From Rhopalosiphum padi (Eukaryota > Arthropoda > Insecta > Hemiptera > Aphididae): a stretch of 64,000 nucleotides of DNA. The stretch lies in contig NC_083597.1 in NCBI RefSeq assembly GCF_020882245.1, forward strand, positions 70,348,152 through 70,412,151, in the 5' to 3' direction. A program made the position numbers and the translations under genes. The notes below the pieces were generated by a model that made no database searches, was not told where the DNA came from, and saw nothing but the letters and a program-made list of their open reading frames with translations. Shown piece by piece: positions 11,369 to 26,200 of this stretch; the first letter of the stretch is position 1, and each line of letters opens with the position of its first letter.

Positions 11369-14199
11369 TATATATATATATTTATTTTGTTTTAGTAAAA
11401 CACTGACCTTTATATTGTCTATTTCGTGTTTCGTTTCTATCAAATAAAATGCTTTAACGAAGTACCTAATATAAAATGTATGTTTTTAAATTCAATTTGT
11501 GTAACTGAATTATATACATCCAAATTAATAACAAGCTCAAAACTCCACTGTGTAAGTCATCATTATTCGCTTGTGCTAGTTAATATATTTTTGTATTGAT
11601 CAGCCATGAAATTATAAAACAATATTATAAAGTTGATTTGAAATTATATTCAATCTATATATATGTATTTAAAATCCATCTTTTTGAAAATTATGATTTT
11701 AAATTCAATTTTCAATTTGATTTGTTTGATGTATAATAATATTTCGGTTGGAACACATAATATATATTATAGGTACCTGCTATGTGTACTTACAGAAGAA
11801 TTCTAAAAATTTGTTTTGTTTTTAACTTCATTAAAAATTGTGTACATCTCTTTTCATTTACTGTTCGTAGATAAGTAAATCTATATCAGATAAAAAAGGT
11901 GTGAGCTAGCTAGTAGTTGAATGTGTTTATTTAAAGTTAAAAAACAATAGTTATGAAGTATCAAGATGCAGGTCTAAATCTCTGTAACTTTTATTTTCAA
12001 ACTTACGTAATTTTTGTGAAATTTTCCATAAGACATAGCTATAGTGGAAAAACAGAACTTACAATAAAACAAAGAAAATTCTATATTTTAGTTCTCAAAA
12101 GCTTTATAAGTTTTGTCTGGTTGCAATATATTACTTATTTTTATTATTATTATTTACGTGAACCTTGTACGGCATAATATGATTCAAAATTGAATTCTTG
12201 TCCCTTAACATAGTTATTTTGACTTTGATATGGTAGTCTTTGAATTGTTCAGAATATCATGAACGTTAGTATCTAAAATAAATTTGTATTGGTTCAAACA
12301 TTGATTTTCAACTATGCAAAATTTTATAACCATAAAAATGAATAGTAAATAATTCTCTATATTGTAGTACTATACTCAGCTATAATATAATATCTTCAAA
12401 TATGAACTTATTTGTGTAATGTAATTAGTACGTTTTAGTATATTAGTATAAGAATTGCACTTTTACAAGCTTAACAAATGTTAACAATGTTTTATATAAA
12501 ATTAACATTTTACGTTTAGTCATTTGACTTAAATCGTGGAAAATAAAATTTTCTATGATTATTGTTGTATATAAATATATTACAATACGCACATAAAATA
12601 AGAATTTAAAATTCCTCGTCTTATAGCCAAATAATGTTTAACATAATGTTTGTTTTAACTAACTCAAAGACTTAAAAATAAATTTGTATTTAAATTTGAA
12701 TTGGTTTTGTATTACTGTAGTTGATGACTTTCAAAGCACATTTTATAACCTCGTTAGTTTTATAGGTTTAGTAATTACTAGGAAATAGTTAACTATATAA
12801 TAGTTTACTAGCAGGCAAATATAGAATGTAAGTTTTAATATCATAACCATATCCTTATAGTGACAATAAGACATTAATTTAAACAAAACTTTCTGGTCCA
12901 TAGTTTTTGAGCAATGAAGATACTATTTTATCATGTAATCACATTTACCTATCATTGTCAACAATATTATGTTTCATATGAAGTTTAAATTATTTATATG
13001 CGTGTGTTTGAAATGGGACATAGTCATGATTAAATAACAATACATATCTAAAAAATGGGAAAATGGGGTTTAAATTTAAATTTAAATTTTAAATTATGTA
13101 CCAAAAATTTACAAGGATTCTACAATTACCGTTAAACAGTAAACTAAAAAAAACACGAAGAATAATATTAATTTGTGTGACTAAAAAATATTTACTCTAA
13201 AGTATTGGTTGAGACGACACGTTCTGTATACGTTTATAAAATTATATAACATTAAAACTAGGTAATATGCTAACAAAAAAAAAAAAAGACTAGATTAGAT
13301 AAAATATTAATTCATTAGAATAACTCGAAACGAATTTGTCACTCGTTGTTTGCTTTTATCTATCATAGTCGATTATTAATATTTAATATAAATTAAGTAC
13401 TATCATATTGTTTTTTAAAAAACAGTAAGAACACAATAATATTTTATTTATAAGTTGTATGAATGTATAAATATTAATCATTAAGTTAAACTATTCTTGA
13501 GAAAATCCTAGATTATAACATTAACTACGTTCACGTTAATCTTATCTAAATGTTTATTTCGTGTTTCTGGTTAACATAATATGAACAGAATCGCTATACT
13601 ATAATAATGACATATTTTTCTTTCCTGTGACCTTTGTGCCATTAGCACGTCATAGAAAATATGCAATCAATTCACTCTAGAAATAAATAACTTTCTACAA
13701 TTTGTATCCAATCTAATATTTTGTAACAAAGATCAAACAGTATTTACAATTTACTCTATAGTTAACAATACCGTTTATGTATTTAATTTAATAAAATATT
13801 ATCAAAAATAGCAATTTGGTTTTATTTTAGATTAAAATGAAAAATCGCATCTGGCGGGAATAAAATATTTTACGTACTATATTATACGTTTAAATCGTTG
13901 AATTTTAATTATATAATACTTGTCAGCGCATAGGCCGCTTAACGTGTATCTATTATATAATATATGTAAAAAACGTATTATATTAATATATTATAGTCAT
14001 TATTAGGGTCGTGAATTCGAATTTCGTTGGATTTTTTGGGGATTATAATGATATGGCATAATTTCCACTAGTTGCGCGATAAATTATTTGTTTGCGCCAA
14101 GTAAAAATAACCCTACAGCTGTCAACAGCACGCATAATATAATTATTATAGCATATGGTAATAATATTCTAATGATGTCAATAACGCGATACGACCAAA
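11369..14199. other. AT-rich intergenic DNA
   Basis: No exon, RNA gene or complete element was recognised. The ORF at 11953-12177 has no recognisable motif. Confidence 0.5.
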
Positions 14200-14920
14200 A
14201 CTTATTTACACTCCGTTTGTAATTGTTTTGTCCAGCGGCGTCATTGTCACGCAGTTCACGTTCGCTTTAGTACAATATATTTTGCCATCTCATACGTTGC
14301 TAGATCGCAGCAGGTACGTAGATTAGCAAATGTATAGGTTCGGTCAAGTTAGGACCGTTGGGTACAAGCAAAAGTCCCTTTCGAAAAAAAGAATACAGTC
14401 ACATACTGCGTAAATTACGACCCAGGCATTTGTACTTAATATATTGTATACAGGTACGGTGACCTTCCGATGGCGAGTATTTTTCCACGGGCCTTTTGCC
14501 GTATCTTCGTATTTTTTTTTTCACTGCCATATCATTATGCATAATATATATAATATAATATTATATATTATGTAGGTATTCTCGTTTTTTTGCCGAACAC
14601 CATTTGAACACAATAACCCGGTACGTGTGTGCGGTCGTCTACACACGCGCACGCTGGGTATATGTATAAATTGAACTTTAAGTCTGGTGTTTATTACGCC
14701 ACATTCAGTCGCAAGACGCCAGAAGGGTTGTTTACAGTTTTTGCGGAACGTAAACATCGCCGAAAAACCCAGAAACGCGTATCATTGACCCGGGGATAAG
14801 CTTAAGTGTTGCTTAAGTGTTGCTTCAGTGTGCTCATAGTGCTGTACATACCGCCGCCAACACACCAGGCCGGAAAAGGGTACGAGCGCGTAGTGGTTCG
14901 ACCAATATTGTTATAATAAT
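14200..14920. promoter_or_regulatory. CpG-rich patch with a possible donor site, candidate promoter
   Basis: The patch is rich in CG steps (14225-14320, 14590-14780, 14860-14905). The sequence atcgcagcag/gtacgt gives a good 5' splice site after 14313, so this could be a non-coding first exon. Three tandem gcttaagtgtt-like units lie at 14800-14833. No protein is recognised. Assignment to a gene is inference. Confidence 0.25.
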
Positions 14921-16239
14921 TTGCCTCATATCCGCCGAACCCCTCATCCGACATATAATTATATGTAATAATAATATATATAATAGGTATAACCACTACT
15001 TCAATCAACAAACATTAATTAACGCTAAAAACAACACGCGTCGCGTTCGATGCCTTGTCGATAATAATATTATATTATTATATAATAAATATTATAATAA
15101 TATACATTTACGTGGTTAAAGGTGGTTTATTATACTTGGACTCTATAAATGGTTCAAACATCTGGCTGATTTCAGAACCGAAGTGTATAGGATTATTATA
15201 CTGAGTATAAACAAATATTGTATGATACTGGTATAATAATAATATTATGCTGCGGGCTGTGTATATAAAGTTAAGCATCTCACCGCATAATATGCATTTT
15301 GAATTCTGATCAAATTCAAAACGGTTGTGTACCTATAATACCCTGTATGTTCTACAATACACGTTTTATTTTATTCTAAATGTTATTTCAATTTTACTTT
15401 TAACAAACGTAACTATTCAACTGTCGACATCGACCCAATAATTTAAAAAAAAACCATGTTAAGTATTGTTGATTTTAACCACTGATATTATTTCAAGAAC
15501 ATAAACGTACGCATTATAATAATAGAGAGTGATCGGTTTAACTTTCAACTTCGATGTTTTACAAGTGCATATTATTATATTATATACCTACTTATTATAG
15601 GGTGATTAACCAGGCATTTTCATACATCGTTTTATCGTTTAATAATACATTTATCGAATTCTGACTTTTGGAATTTTCAAGTACCTACTTTAATATGATT
15701 TTATTTTACTCTGCAGTGATAAAAACATTTTTTTTTAACGAGAACTCCCTATTTTTACCTCAAGTTTTAAAGCAGTTGATTTTTTTGAAAATATTGATAC
15801 ATCTAAATCAAAATTCGAACAAGTTGCTTCTATATTATTGCAGTTCCCATAACCCATATATTATTATTACCCAAACCTATATTTTAATAGACTATTATTC
15901 TATTATTCTATATATTCTTAATATATAAAGACTAAAAATACATAAACTACTTGTATATAATATCAACTAGTAATCTGATGTAAAATTATTTTTGAACATT
16001 TTTTATTCATATTATCTTTTAGAGTGCAACAAAGGACAAAATTAAATAATAAGTACTGAATTATTTATATATATTTATTTTTAATAAATGATTATAGTAG
16101 AAATTTCTAGGTATCAAAAAATATTTAACTTAAGTTGATACACTAGATGTTAGCATTTCTACACTTCAATCCGTCTTGAACTCGGACACTAAAATAATAT
16201 CATTACTGGTGATGTATAAAGGTGAAAAATACGTAAAAC
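14921..16239. other. AT-rich intergenic DNA
   Basis: A mariner-like end (agggtgattaaccag) lies near 15600 without a visible partner end. The rest shows nothing recognisable. Confidence 0.4.
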
Positions 16240-16870
16240 ATTTTAAGTATATGAGCTGCTCATTATTTGGTATTGCTTTCTTCGGTTACTTCGGTGGTTT
16301 TTGTTTAGGTATCATCAAACTATTAGGTAGAAGCTTTTGCACCTATACATTTGGAATAGGCAAGTTATTAGTATTAGCTTCACAATGAGCGAGTTTCACT
16401 GCTTCACACTTTAATTTTGTATTCTCATACTTTTTTGCTTCACTCTCTTCAATTAATTCTAATATTTGTTCGGATTTTGCTATAGAGGTGATGATTTAAC
16501 AACTTTAGATGGTCTAGTAAGATTTTCTTCAGATGGTTTATTTAATACTGAATTAATTTCCACTATTAATTTTATATTAAACAATATAGATTTAATATTT
16601 TTCAAATTTGTTTTGTGAATTACAATTAAAATTTGGTTGATTCCGTTTATATTAGACACTATATTCTGTTTTAATTTATTTTCGTATTTACGTCTACCAT
16701 CATGATACTGCTGCTTATTATTTGAAATTTTATAAGAATTATCTATCACATCTAAAATTTAAATATTATCTCTAGTTGTCTTAACCAACATAATTAATTT
16801 ATTTGTAGATTGTTTTTCGATTCCTAGTACATTTCTAATAATCTCATATTCAAATTTTATTTTTCTAATA
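16240..16870 (-). pseudogene. Broken coding relic, family unknown
   Basis: Read on the minus strand, the segment contains consecutive coding-like blocks in shifting frames. First comes FEYEIIRNVLGIEKQST and on to LVKTTRDNI, then a stop. Next is an 89-codon block (16749-16480) with YHDGRRKYENKLKQ, and then, in another frame, KSEQILELIEESEAKKYENT. The charged, coiled-coil-like composition is unlike chance AT-rich ORFs. At least one stop and one frameshift break it. It is probably a transposon-borne or lineage-specific gene relic. I do not recognise the family. Confidence 0.4.
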
Positions 16871-17479
16871 CCTATTTAATTTAGTTAGTAAAAATGTATT
16901 AACCTTAACCATAGTTCTATTATGTACCTAGTTTAGAATTATGAACATTAGTTAATTTTTAATTTTTATTTACTGGGTTTTAATTTGTACAATTAAGGTC
17001 TACAGTTTATGTTTTAAAAATATTTAAACCTCCCCCCGAAAATTAATCCAGGATAAGTGCAGGACCCTAGCTGTATTTAATTTGAGTATTCAAATGTTAA
17101 TGTAGATAACCAAGATCAAGAGAAACCGAATTTACCAGCTGTACTGAGTTCTGAGTTTGTACATTATAATTGAGTAATAATAAGAAGAATTCTTCATAAC
17201 TGTTGTTATGACTGGTGTACGATCAATACACGAGAAGCCACAATTGTTGGCAATATGTCGAGTTTAAAAATAGATTGGTATATATTAACTTATCTCGACA
17301 TTTAACAATTAGAAATAAAAACTACATGATTGGTAACCTAATAACTGGTAAAAATTACGAGTATATAATATAGTGAATATCTAGCACTGTGATAAATAGT
17401 GTTTCGTGTTTACTCAATGATAGTAATAATTCTAAGGCTCTCCGAGCTAAGAGATAAACTCAACAAACGAAATTATTAT
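16871..17479. other. AT-rich intergenic DNA
   Basis: Nothing recognised. Confidence 0.5.
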
Positions 17480-17990
17480 TATTATTTTTATTATTATTAT
17501 TATGGAGGTAATCGTGTTTTTGGCAGCTGCACATTGGAATACGCCTACTAGTTCAGACGCATCCCGACATACTGGAATGGGACCAAAATATACATGACGA
17601 CAATGCCTATCCGATATTATTATCATCACATATTCACATTGTTGTGACTCTTGTGAGATAAATATTATATATATATATATACATGAGTTTCCCTCGTCCA
17701 ATCGTCTACGTAAAATATAATAATATCATATCTCCGTCTCACCTCCTAGTGGCGACACGGGTTCAATGTAATAAATACGAGTAAAACACCAGCCCTGCAA
17801 TGCGCATTCTACCGTGTTTTCTGCGGAAATCGTGTGATGCTTGTGTACGAGCGTAGGTGTTAACGATTTAAACTCGCTAATGAAACGAAGAAGACGACGG
17901 TTTGTCGTGGGCGTATAGGTGAGATGATATTTGCAAACCCATCGATAACCGTCCACTGCTGGTAACACACACTCACGCGTATAAAAACGT
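17480..17990. promoter_or_regulatory. CpG-rich patch, candidate promoter or exon
   Basis: An ATT-repeat (17470-17503) is followed by CpG-rich DNA (17520-17610, 17725-17980) ending near cgcgtataaaaacgtg, where tataaaa could be a TATA-like box. Minus-strand ORFs of 84 and 80 codons overlap it but match no family I know. Confidence 0.25.
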
Positions 17991-18770
17991 GAAATATATA
18001 TTCTAAATTTAGTGAAATTATAAGTTTCATATATTATAATTTAATTTCAATTTTTGTAATAATAATGATTAATTATAATTTTGTATATTATCGTTTTACT
18101 AAATATTTAAAATCACGTATTTTTTAATATGATTATATGCAGACTATACAAAATATTGTATAGTATTTGTGCAACTATTCAAGTAATGATACAGTTCTAA
18201 ATTACAAAATTACCATAGTGGATATTATAGTCAATAGAATTTAAATTATATTAGTTACCTTGTTAAAATGGGTATTCCATTAAGTGTTTTCTATGGATAT
18301 CAATAATATAATATCGTTGTTTATACGTAATAACATACCTTTGTGCTTGGCCAAATTAATTTTAGTTTGTTTTAACGAATTAAATTTAAATTGGTAAATT
18401 ATATTATTTAATTTTATAAAACAACTTTCAGTAAACAAATTATAGTATAAAATTGCATGCATAGTTAAGTGCCTATAATGCAATACAAAGCTACAGTAGT
18501 GCATTATAATTTATAATAAATCATATAATCAGCAGTGTTACTATTATCAAAGTTGATAATAATTATTATAGTTATAAATAATTGCATTAATTGTAAGATA
18601 TACATTATAGACATGCCGTGGTATTCCTATTATATATTTGTTTTATACAAGTCAACAATAATCGGTAAATAAATAATAACGATTATTGTTATATAAAAAA
18701 AAAAAAAACATATAAATAAATATAAATAAAATAATATAAAAATAATTTTTGAAATAAACAACAGTCGGAA
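17991..18770. other. AT-rich intergenic DNA
   Basis: Nothing recognised. Confidence 0.5.
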
Positions 18771-19570
18771 AAATGGGAATAAATCGACGGCGAAACGAAA
18801 TACGACCTTTTGCTTTGCTATTGTATTTGGAGAAGTTTATATATTTTTATTTTTGTTTTCCGGCCGAATGTCTTTAAAGTATACACACAGACGTAGAGAC
18901 GTATAGTATTATCGAGTTTTCGCAACCTACACCTGTACAATCTGCAGCGGTTATTTACTCGGGTCTACACACGGGTATTCTCGGGAAGCGAAATATTAAA
19001 AACGCCAATTTTCTTCTACTCGACACGTTTGCCTAGTGCCTATATAATACGACGACGCACTATATACCTTTACATATTATTATTATATTACGAGTTTTCG
19101 GCGAACGCAGAAAAGGACATAATATTTTTACAATATCATAATATTACAGGTACATGCGCACCGTTTCTAAAAAGACACGACACTGTATTACACATTAGAC
19201 ATCATACATACATACTTATGTATATCATAGACGCCTACTTTTCGCGACGGTGCGTATGACCCGAAATTTCATCTCGAAATCTGCTCGCGTCTTTAGTATA
19301 ATATTATTCGCGATCATTACCGACTCGTATACGCGCGTATTATTGTACGGTACACGAATAGCAGCAATATCAACGGCAAGACACAGTTAAAACCGAAACG
19401 ACACGGCGCAAACGAAAATTCAATTTGTCATCCCGATGGCGTTGTCAAAGATCGATTCGATATTGTTTGTTCTCGATCGGTTTATTCCCAACCGTACACG
19501 TCGCGACTTAAGTGATCGGTTAACCAGTCAATCGAACTCTTAATTATTTCGCGTGTAGGTATTATAATTA
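18771..19570. promoter_or_regulatory. Long CpG-rich patch, candidate promoter
   Basis: This is the longest CpG-dense stretch outside the assembled genes (18775-19560). No coding exon was identified. It lies 9 kb upstream of the cyclase start and could be an alternative upstream promoter or a separate transcript. That is inference from composition only. Confidence 0.3.
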
Positions 19571-22500
19571 TAATATTATATGATTATGCTACCGCAGTAG
19601 TATTCCTAATCGTCGTTATAAGCTGTACATATTATTATTATTATTATTATTATTATTTTCGTGATACTTTATGATGTCGTAATATGCCGATATTAAACGT
19701 ATGCAGAGAGCACACACTTCAGTAGGTAATATACAAATATTGTGTGCACTTGAAGGTTTCTGTTATTATTATAGTTTCTAATTATATAATATTAATTATT
19801 ATGTATAAAATGAGATAATAATATATAAACGAAAAAATCTAATTAACATTTTACATTTTAATTATTTCTACGAATCTATTACTTCGACTTTTTTTTAACC
19901 GAATTTACCCTGGAACACTAATTTATTTATCGTGTTACACTTAACTCGTTATATAATTATTGTCTTACCATTACCACAAGATAGTATTAACTTTATAATG
20001 ATATTATGTTCAGCTAGTATACGTCTACATAATTATACAAATATATTTAATAAGCATAATACTTACATACATTATATAACAATATTCTGCTACGAGAATT
20101 TTTTTTATCGAATCGTTTTTTCACTTAATAGTAAGATTTACACGTTTTCGTGCAATTTTTTAAGTGTCTCTAATAATAGTCTGCAGATAGTATTAAAGTA
20201 AAACGCAAAATAAATATATTTTAACAGCGTAATATCTGGACCATAAATATTTTAAAAACTGTTTAATACAAGCATAATAATTGCAATTTACTCGTATTTT
20301 ACCAACTCGTTTTACATTTAATATTTAGCAACTAAAATTATTTTCATTTGTGACTTTTTTTTAAGTGCAATGTAAATATTTTGAATAAAATTCTATTAAA
20401 ATCGAATTTTTTTAGATTTAAGTATCTAGTATTTATTAATAATTAATGTACCAATTTATGTATTATATTCGTAAATGTGTTTTATTTTTATAAAGAATAT
20501 TATAGAAAAAAATATGGGTTAATATCACTTATTATTCTTTGTATTATTTGATTTAACGTTTCAGTGAATACTTTTTACATACATTTATCAAGAAATGTAA
20601 AAATGAAATTAATAAGTTAATTTAATATTAGTTAATTAACTTATAACTGAACTGAGTTATTCATAAATTATTAATTATTATTATATTTTATCTCGTTGAA
20701 TTTTTATTCAACCTTTACTTAATTGAGTTAAAATAATTCACTAACTTGTCCAATCTTCCATGAAAGTTAATTTCGCTAATAAAAATACTGCCATTTAATG
20801 TCAGTGTTTTCTATAATAAAGAATAAAGATAATTATATAATGTTAGGATTGATATCAATCAAATTACCAAATTTTTAAAATTGAATTCCTATAAGATAAT
20901 TATTATTTAATGTGTAAAGCGAATCGGTAGTATAAAAATTACCATAATCCATTGAAAATAATTAAATAGTTAATTTTTATCAAAATGTAATAACTAACAT
21001 AGAAATTCAACAGTTATTTCTTTAAAATTATTATATCATACTAAAATCTTACAAATCTGTGAATAAAAAAAAAATCATAATATAAATTGGTTTGAAGTTG
21101 AACATGAAATTTACTTGTAATTGATATCAATCATTTGATTAGTTATGCCCGTCGGGTTTCTAACATCAAGATTTAATGGTCAAAATACTATTTACCGAAC
21201 ATATCTAATTTCAAAGATCTCAATGTTAGAGACATGGCCAAATTGGGTCAGCTTAAATGAGAAAAACAAACACAATACCAATTTAAAGTAATGTTATCAA
21301 AAGAAAAACAATGACATATTGTTTTACCTACAATACCTACCCATGAGATATAACCCGTAGAACTCCTTGTTTTTGGATCTGATACTAAAGGAATATACAT
21401 TTATCATCATATAAGTATACAAACGACGATTTTTTAACACACGATAATAATGCACATATTGTGCGCAAACAAAGGTTACTAAAATATTATAATTAAGTAT
21501 TCCAATTATTGAGTGTTGCAAACCGGAACAAAAGTTCTTTCAAATTGTACGTATTGAATACTTTCGTGTAAAATCAAAAAATATAAAACAATCTACCAAT
21601 TTTCCATTCATACCCACGTTTATAAGAATCGGTTTTCGGTACCTATATATAATTTATTCGTACAGTTTTGTTTCAGTTATGTTATTAGAAATTATTCAAT
21701 TAAAAAAAAAAAAGAACATTATTTCGAAATACGGTCGATACCGATAAGACTCAGATTATTATTTATTTATAAAATAAACGCCAATCGGCTTTTACAATGG
21801 TAATAACAAAGTAGAAGTAACAATATTAAACAAGAAAAATTGAGTATAAACATAATAATTATTATATTATAATACTATTATAATTTTTATGTGAGTACTT
21901 CATTATTAAACGGCAAATTATTTGGTATACTCGTTATTATCGTTAATTTATCTATCTAAGATGTTTATCAGATGGTGAAAGATTTAAACCAAATCGAATT
22001 AAATCCCCGGAAGAAGAGCATATTCAGAAGATTATTATTACCTATTATTATGCATACATTCAACCCTTATACTTATACGAGTATACCAATACATAATGGT
22101 ATATAATGGATGTTACACTTACCACAATTTTGCCTCGACGACCATCTTGTTTTCATAATTAATAAAGCTAAAGAACCGAAATAATTTGTGTATAAAGAGG
22201 TATGTACAGTGATATTATAAAATGTACAATTTCTATTAAAAAATAAAACAAATATTGAAATACTTTATTGAAATTCATAAATTAGATGGTAAACGTTTAG
22301 CAATACATCAATAAAATTATTTTCACTAATATAGTTAAATCATATTTTGTAATGTCCGTCAAAATTGAATAGCCATAATGATGTACATACATTGGTATGC
22401 ATTGGTAATAATTATATAATTATACATTAAATATTATATTGTATATTATTATTTATAGTTATTTTATTATTTATAAATGTTAATATTGTAATAGAACAAA

Positions 22501-22821
22501 ACACTACAAATACTATATAATATGATATTAAATTAAATACATTTCTGCTTAAAATCTTCACATTCATAAGATACACTAACAAAAAGTAAATTTTGATAAT
22601 TTAAAAATCTTTTTTCTATAAATATAGAAAATAATTATAATTTTTTATTTTTGTTGTTTTTTATTGTAATCATCATATTATTTTGATTACCTGTGCATTT
22701 TTCGATACCTATATATATGTATAGTACTTACCTACAATCTATATCCTACACATTATTTCCAAAGTTCAGTTCACTTATTAGTCATGATAATTATTTTCTA
22801 TCTTTTTTTTGTCTCATATAG
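19571..22821. other. AT-rich intergenic DNA
   Basis: An ATT microsatellite lies at about 19635-19658. No exon or complete element was recognised. Confidence 0.5.
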
Positions 22822-22977
22822 AGAACGCCAAAAAAATGGACAAGCCTTCGACAACACCGCAAAACAGCAGAGGAGTCTGTAACGGAAATGGAATCATCAC
22901 CGCAGACAACAAGACGCACTAATTGGGCGGTTTATCAACATTTTTCCACAGCTTCCGACTCACCAACTCCATTGCTG
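22822..22977 (+). CDS. Unassigned 156-nt exon-like segment
   Basis: A pyrimidine-rich tract ending in tcatatag precedes the segment and gtaaaa follows it. One frame is open throughout and runs exactly 52 codons, so both junctions are phase 0. It contains KTAEESVTEMESSPQTTRR and TNWAVYQHFSTASDSPTPLL. It is markedly less AT-rich than its neighbours. An in-frame ATG lies at 22888. Cyclase exon 2 also accepts phase 0, while cyclase exon 1 has a TGA directly before its ATG. This segment could therefore only act as an alternative N-terminal exon replacing exon 1, or belong to a different gene. I recognise no domain. Confidence 0.35.
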
Positions 22978-23195
22978 GTAAAAGTGATATTAATAATAAT
23001 AATCATTTTTCTATACATGAAAATTATTTTACCTACAAAAAATATTTATTCAATGAATATATAATCAAACTATCCACAATGATAACTAAATGAATAAGGT
23101 TAATGCATGAATGGTTTTATATAAATATATAAATAATATATTATATATTGTTATCACGTACAAATATACGTTGATGAGCACTAATATGTGTGTAT

Positions 23196-23198
<3 letters not shown>

Positions 23199-23231
<33 letters not shown>
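23199..23231. repeat. (TG)n microsatellite
   Basis: About 16 uninterrupted TG units. Confidence 0.9.
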
Positions 23232-23232
<1 letters not shown>

Positions 23233-26200
23233 GAACTTTTGCCTGGTGGTTATACAATATGTATAAATACGAGAGGAAATACCCGTGTAATTGAATAAAT
23301 TATCACTGAAAACCCTCGAGTACATCGGAAACGCTGCTAGCTCTGTAGGTGGTTTGTGAAATTTCAAATTACCAATAACATTAATTACTCCTCTTAATTT
23401 TCCATGAAATTAAAAACTATGCCCAAAAGGCCATAATATATTTTGTTACGACAATCGATCGTATGTACAATATGACGTGTAAGTTGACATGACCGATTGC
23501 CTCCAAAACAGTTATTAATATTGACGTTATGTTTCCGAAAGAATAAAATAACGATACATAATATAAAAAAATTACCTTATAAAAAAAAAAATAAATTAAA
23601 TTTCTACTGAAAAAAATGTAGCTATGTGATTTATTTTAAACATCATTTTTATTATCCTGGAAAAAAGTACATTTACAATCAATTTAACGAACAACAGAAT
23701 AATATATAATAAGTTCTAAAGAGAAAACCATTTTTTTTTTTTTTTTTATCAGTTTCATCCGTTAGGTTAATGTATACTTTAAAGCGAAATATTATGTTAT
23801 ACATTTTCTATTAAAAATATTTTTTAAAGATGTTTTTTTTGGAAAAATATTTAAGTAATAATATGATATCACCGTATTTAAAGTATATTTATAATATGTT
23901 TCACTAAAAATGAGTAAAAAAAAAAAAAACAATTTTCAATTTCAATAATTTGTTCAGATGAAAGTTACATATAAAAACATTTTATTTTTTGTATATATTT
24001 ATGTGCATACTTATTATATCTATAATGTATTTAATAATAAACTGGGGTGTATAGTAAATGCGTACCATGGCTAACCTACCTGATCTTCGCACGAAATTGC
24101 GTAAAAGATATTAATATTTTTTTAAGAAACTATTCTTTTTTAATGCAACTTTTAACTTTTTTTATTTAAAAATTATTAAAGTTATTTTATTCTGTTAAAT
24201 TGTAATTATAATTTTTTCCCAAGATACAATGTTTATTTGTATTAATGTATGTGAAATATAATACATTTGATGTTTTTCTAACTTTATCCATTAAGCATAT
24301 TTCTTATTATGCGTTTCGGGTGTTTATATCCATACAATGGACAAATAGTATTAAAGGGATCCATACATCAACCATATAAACTGTAAAAACTGCTCCCACA
24401 GGAAAGAACCAATAGTCCTGTATATACATAAAAGTTTTACGCATAATATGAAAGAAAATATTTGCTGCAACGTTTTTATTTTGATGATACAATTATTTTT
24501 AAAAAAGTTATTAAAGTTGAAAAATCATAAAAACATTATTCACTTTTTTCGTATTTAATAACGTGATAAATATATAATTAATTTCATGATAGTTAATTTC
24601 TTTCCATAAATGTGTACGAAACTGTGAAACTGTTTTAATTAAGAAGAAATTATTTTTCCAAAATAAAACTGTAAACATTCTTTTTATTTTGTAGTTTGTT
24701 AAATAGTATCATATTGAACGCTATAAAGTTTTACGTTTGATGTAGCTTCATCTTAATGTTATACATAATTTCTCTAAAAAATATCTTAAATATATTGCTA
24801 TAATAATTTTCTATAGATTTGTAGAATCGATAGTATACTTTTATTCTGCAGTGTCAAGATAATCTACTAGTACTTTTTAAATTTATTATGTCAAAGTTTG
24901 TGTACAGAAAAAAACTTTTGGGGGCTTAATGCTATAACTTTTTGTACTCGTATTTTTTCGACTAGGAATAGTGTGCTAACCTTTTTGTTCATAATTAAAC
25001 CATACATCTATGTAGATTGAAAATTTAAACAAATACAAATACGATGGGATAATTTTCGAAATTTTCAATAGCTTTTTTTTTTAAAAAAAAAAAGAACAGT
25101 TACGTTTATAGCATGTCCATTCTTATAAAATGTATTTATTATTAAGCAATAAGCATTTATATCATATGAGTAATAAATTAAATACTACGTTTTTTTTTTT
25201 TTTTGTCGTAATATATGTACATGGGTAAATTAACTTCCAATACATTTAGCGAAATATGTATGAGATTTAAAGTATGAAACCAACCGTTTTTTTTTTCAAT
25301 GTGAAAGCAACTATACGAGGATTTAAGAAATTGGACAATATTTTTTTTTTTGCCACAAACGGCATGAATTGTTGAACAATATAATTATTTTTGAAAATCT
25401 GAAACATAGACGGAAATCTAATTTTCCGTCCAACACCTGAAACCAGATAACCGAATAAACCATTCGTGTGAAAAGCCTTGATTATAAACATATGTGGTTT
25501 AATCTTTAATATTAACTATTCATAATAAAACACAAATGACAAGTAAGATAAAATATCCATAAACAACACTGACATTTTTTAATTCAAATCTTTAACTCTG
25601 CATCAAAAATTTAAAAATCATAGAAGATTTCTAGTGACAGAGTCTGTATCCAACCTATTAATTAAAACGTTTCTAATAATTTAACTAAATCTACAGTAGT
25701 AGTGTGTGAATCTATTTGTAAAATTAACTATTCTGAAATAGATTAGCAAAGTAATATTCACTAATATATTATATTCATTAACCTCGTCAGTCATCAGAGG
25801 CGCACATATTGAATGTCAACTCATATAGAACACTGTTGTTTCTTCTTGCCTTCGCGTAGTATATGTTCATTGATGATTTAAATTTAATTGAACTCTTTTT
25901 AATGTACCTACTGAACTATCAATTATTTATTTTAAAAAAAGGCACTTAAGAAATAATCATTATCTAGTAAGTACTTACAAACATATCCAATTAATAATTA
26001 ATAACATAATACAGTTGGCAGAATTGTGTATGATGATTATGCTTCATATTTAAGATTAACATGGTTTATATGTGTTTATTAGTGTTATTTCGAAATCACG
26101 TGTCAAGTATTTCAGTTTCATTGATTTTTTTTTATTCGTTAAAAAACAATTTCATACTAAGTAGTTTTTAAAGTAATTATACGAAGTGACGTTGTCGTAA

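Noticed and set aside
15600..15620. agggtgattaaccag as a second long-inverted-repeat element
   Set aside because: Only one end is visible and no partner was found within several kb.
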